Assembly (NCBI RefSeq): GCF_008065135.1
Contig: NZ_CP042914.1
Coordinates: 1,054,001-1,118,000 of the forward strand
Length of the DNA: 64,000 nucleotides
Reading direction: 5' to 3'
DNA from: Roseimaritima ulvae
GTDB lineage: Bacteria > Planctomycetota > Planctomycetia > Pirellulales > Pirellulaceae
A program made the translations under genes and the position numbers. The notes under the pieces are model-generated. The model saw nothing but the letters and a program-made list of their open reading frames with translations, searched no databases and was not told the DNA's origin. This document shows positions 61,581 through 64,000 of the stretch, piece by piece. Position 1 is the stretch's first letter, and every line of letters starts with the position of its first letter.

Positions 61581-64000
61581 ATGAGTCTGTCGGTCAACGA
61601 ATTCTGGAATCGCCTCACCGAAAGTGGGCTCGCCGATGCGGACCGCTGTCGGCAAATGGCCGTGGCCTACGCTAAGGAACACGACGGTCGGCTGCCGGCG
61701 GACGTGCCCTCGCTCTCGGCCCACCTGATTGAGCAGGGTTCGCTGACCGAATACCAGCTCCAGTGTGTGCTCGATGACCGCGCCGAGACGCTGCGGATCG
61801 GGCCCTACATGGTGTTGCAGCCCGCCGCGGCGCCTTGGCGACAATGGTACTGGGCGGCGGGCGAAACGCATCCGGCCCCGGCGCTGGTGCGGACGCTGGA
61901 CGCCGATTTGTCGGATTTCCACCGTCGTACTTTGGCCGCCCAATTGACCGTCGATGCACCCACCTTGCAGCCGCTGCAGTTGCAGAGCGATGGTGGTCAG
62001 CAATGCGTCGTCTCGGATTTGCCAGCCGGGCAGTCGCTGAGCGATCGGTTGCAGCGAGGGGCCTGCGATTCGGAACAGACGCTACGGATCGGCGTAGCTG
62101 TCGCCAATGCGCTGTCGGCCTTGCACGCCGCCTCACTGCCGCACGGCTGTATCCATCCCGATCGGATTTGGATGGGCGAGGACGATTCGACGTGGTTGCT
62201 GCGCGATGCGGTCAGCGGTCCCGAACATCCACTCAGCCACCACACTCGCTGGTTCGAGCCGCCGGAGATGCCGACGCTGTACGCGGCGCCCGAGTTTACG
62301 ATTCCCGGACAGGCCTCCGATGCCCTGACCGACCAGTACGCCTTGGGCTGCCTGTTGCTGCACGCTCGCACCGGCAAGCCTCCCTTTGAAGCGGCCGTGG
62401 CGGATGATTTGCTGATGGCCCACGCGCAGTCGGTTCCCCGAGCTTTGCAGCGGGCGCTGGGCGGGGATGGGCCCGGACATCCGCTGCTGCGAGTCGTCGC
62501 GCACGCGATGGCCAAAAACGCCGACGCCCGCTTCGCCGATATCCGCAAATTGCTCGACGCCTTAAGGGCCGTCCAACAGCACGCCGCTCAGGCTTCCGGC
62601 AGCCGACGCCGCGCGGCCGCCAGCTCTTCGGCCAAATCCGCCGCGCCCGCCAAGTCGGCCGCGCCGGCCACTACTGCGAAGTCTACCGCGCCGGCCAAAG
62701 CCGCTGCGACCGGCGAGTCGTCGGCTCCCAGTGAATCCGCTCCGGCAGCCACGCCTAGTCCCGCGGCGGCGGCGTTGTCCACGTCGCCAGTACCAACACC
62801 AAGGCCAGAACCAGCGGCGACGGCGCGGAGTGCGGCGCCGTCGGATCAGGGGAACACAACGCGGCAACCGGCGAGCGAAATCGCTTCGGCGGCCGCGGTG
62901 GCACCGGCTGCTCCGCCCCGGCGAGAGCCAGCACCGCCCGAGCCAGCTTCGGCAGCGCCAGAACCTCCAACGCCAGAACCCGCCTCGCCCCAGCCAGCAC
63001 CGGCAGCGTCCTCCCCCGCGCAGGCTCCGCTGGCTCCGCCGCTGGTCGATTCGCAGCCCGCTCAAGAAGCTGCTGCCGCCAAAACCGCTGCTGCTGGCAA
63101 GACTGCTGCTGCCAAGAGCAAGTCGGGGCCGGCGGGCGGCAAACGACGTCCGCCTGGGGGCCGCCGCAAGAAGAAAAAGAATATGCGTGGACCGCTGGTC
63201 ATCGGCGGCTTGGGGTTTGCGGCGATGATGCTGATGGTTTTGGTGTTGGGGCAGATGGGCAAAAAGAAACGTGATCCGGTGGATCGCGAGCCCTTGGTGC
63301 AGCGGCCCTATGAGCCGGTCGAGCGTCCCGCACCGTCGCCGCCGCCGGATCAGCCCGCCGCGGAGCCATCGGGCTATGACGTTGTCGATAACGCGCGGGC
63401 ACTGTGGGTGCCGCCTTCGTCGGCCGATCCGCCGCCGCTGGAAATGATTCCCGCGGGGCCGCAAATGGTGGTCGTCGTGCGGCCTGCGAAGCTGCAGCAG
63501 TCGCCGGCGGGACAGCAGATGTTGTCCGCCTTTGATCAGGAACTGGGCGAGGCCTGGCGACAGTTGCAGCCGCGTCTGGGCGTGCCTCCTGAAGCGATCG
63601 AACGGTTGACGATCGCTTTCGACAGTCGTGGCGCCGGGATTCCTCGCCTGGCCCTCGGCGTCCATCTGGTCGATCCGCTGCCGTTGGCCACGCTGCAAGA
63701 GCGCTGGGATGTGGAACAAATGCGAACGCCCGAAGGGGCCACCGTCTTGGCGGGCGATGGGGACGGTGACGACGCCTTCTATGTTCGCGACACTTCCAAA
63801 GACGCCATGGTCGATCGCTTCGCCGTCGGTTCGGTCGAACAGATCAAGTTGGTGGCTGAACTGGAAGGCACGGCGATTCCCCTGCCCCGCCAATTGGAAA
63901 ACCTCTGGAAGGCCGCCGATGGCGACGCGGAACTGAACGTCCTACTGCTGCCTAACTATCTGTTCGCCGATGGTCGCACCATGTTGCAGAAGTTTGCACC
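61581..64000 (+). CDS. Membrane-anchored pseudokinase-like protein (3' end outside window)
   Basis: An uninterrupted frame from ATG 61581 to the window end (806 codons, no stop). Residues 1-330 look like an STPK: 'LTEYQLQCVLDDRAETLRIGPYMVLQP' (the start region typical of planctomycete kinases), then 'SLPHGCIHPDRIWMGEDDSTWLLRDAV' where active kinases have HRDxKxxN and DFG, then 'LYAAPEFTIPGQASDALTDQYALGCLLLHARTGKPPFE' (APE and DxYxLG motifs). The catalytic Asp, the DFG and a clear Lys are missing, so it is a pseudokinase. Ala/Pro-rich linker about 335-525, basic patch and span ('GPLVIGGLGFAAMMLMVLVLG') about 530-560, then an extracytoplasmic domain. Confidence 0.82.
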   Translation, partial: MSLSVNEFWNRLTESGLADADRCRQMAVAYAKEHDGRLPADVPSLSAHLIEQGSLTEYQLQCVLDDRAETLRIGPYMVLQPAAAPWRQWYWAAGETHPAPALVRTLDADLSDFHRRTLAAQLTVDAPTLQPLQLQSDGGQQCVVSDLPAGQSLSDRLQRGACDSEQTLRIGVAVANALSALHAASLPHGCIHPDRIWMGEDDSTWLLRDAVSGPEHPLSHHTRWFEPPEMPTLYAAPEFTIPGQASDALTDQYALGCLLLHARTGKPPFEAAVADDLLMAHAQSVPRALQRALGGDGPGHPLLRVVAHAMAKNADARFADIRKLLDALRAVQQHAAQASGSRRRAAASSSAKSAAPAKSAAPATTAKSTAPAKAAATGESSAPSESAPAATPSPAAAALSTSPVPTPRPEPAATARSAAPSDQGNTTRQPASEIASAAAVAPAAPPRREPAPPEPASAAPEPPTPEPASPQPAPAASSPAQAPLAPPLVDSQPAQEAAAAKTAAAGKTAAAKSKSGPAGGKRRPPGGRRKKKKNMRGPLVIGGLGFAAMMLMVLVLGQMGKKKRDPVDREPLVQRPYEPVERPAPSPPPDQPAAEPSGYDVVDNARALWVPPSSADPPPLEMIPAGPQMVVVVRPAKLQQSPAGQQMLSAFDQELGEAWRQLQPRLGVPPEAIERLTIAFDSRGAGIPRLALGVHLVDPLPLATLQERWDVEQMRTPEGATVLAGDGDGDDAFYVRDTSKDAMVDRFAVGSVEQIKLVAELEGTAIPLPRQLENLWKAADGDAELNVLLLPNYLFADGRTMLQKFA

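Noticed and set aside
62562-63893. Long minus-strand open frame (443 codons) near the window end
   Set aside because: Its sequence is low-complexity Arg/Gly, the antisense of the Ala/Pro linker. The plus-strand frame carries kinase-like motifs, a membrane span and continues to the window end.

Overview
The window is a chromosomal segment of a planctomycete, most likely a member of the Pirellulaceae (Rhodopirellula/Roseimaritima-like). The evidence is a sulfatase, several secreted or zinc-ribbon proteins of the kind common in this group, a protein-kinase-like gene with a long Ala/Pro linker and one membrane span, many ECF sigma factors, LpxB (an outer membrane with lipid A), and an abundance of short palindromic intergenic repeats. 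This assignment is inference from gene content; no 16S rRNA or other marker lies here. I see no rRNA, tRNA, CRISPR array or complete insertion sequence.

Layout. 1-9.2 kb: end of a sulfatase gene, transketolase, lpxB and a tight four-gene operon on the minus strand (receiver-like protein, GspE/PilB-type ATPase, GspF/PilC-type membrane protein, pseudopilin). 9.2-20.6 kb: secreted or hypothetical proteins, an LRR protein, two ECF sigma factors, a 7Fe ferredoxin with a clear terminator, an HNH nuclease and a DUF456 membrane protein, separated by REP-like hairpins, a heptanucleotide tandem array and a 295-bp nested palindrome. 21.2-33.3 kb: housekeeping and transport genes (ftsY, aldo/keto reductase, hemerythrin-like protein, lipase, two TatA/E proteins, folC) and a three-gene ABC-export locus. 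33.4-54 kb: an accessory-looking stretch, visibly richer in A/T, with stress-type genes (PfpI/DJ-1, Gfo/Idh, 5'-nucleotidase, DsrE, zinc alcohol dehydrogenase, SRPBCC, DUF892, DUF421, ExoD, a pyrophosphatase remnant, BON) leading into three consecutive large signalling genes. 54-64 kb: CBS-type family II pyrophosphatase, a GH57/GalT-like/GlgA alpha-glucan cluster and the start of a membrane-anchored pseudokinase that runs off the end of the window.

The most notable observations are these. (1) A 137-bp element with perfect 16-bp terminal inverted repeats and a 9-bp target duplication splits a giant hybrid histidine kinase. Removing the element plus one duplication joins the two reading frames exactly, giving an ancestral protein of about 1,758 residues with two full kinase cores and three receivers. 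(2) The intergenic hairpins are REP-like units that start with GTAG. Copies carry compensatory stem changes, form head-to-head pairs, and in two places their GTAG supplies the TAG stop codon of the neighbouring gene. At least three further unrelated hairpin families share the GTAG-plus-stem architecture. (3) All three neighbouring signalling genes are interrupted: one internal frameshift, one shift in a T7 run, and the element insertion. (4) A C-terminal remnant of a family I pyrophosphatase lies about 11 kb from an intact family II enzyme.
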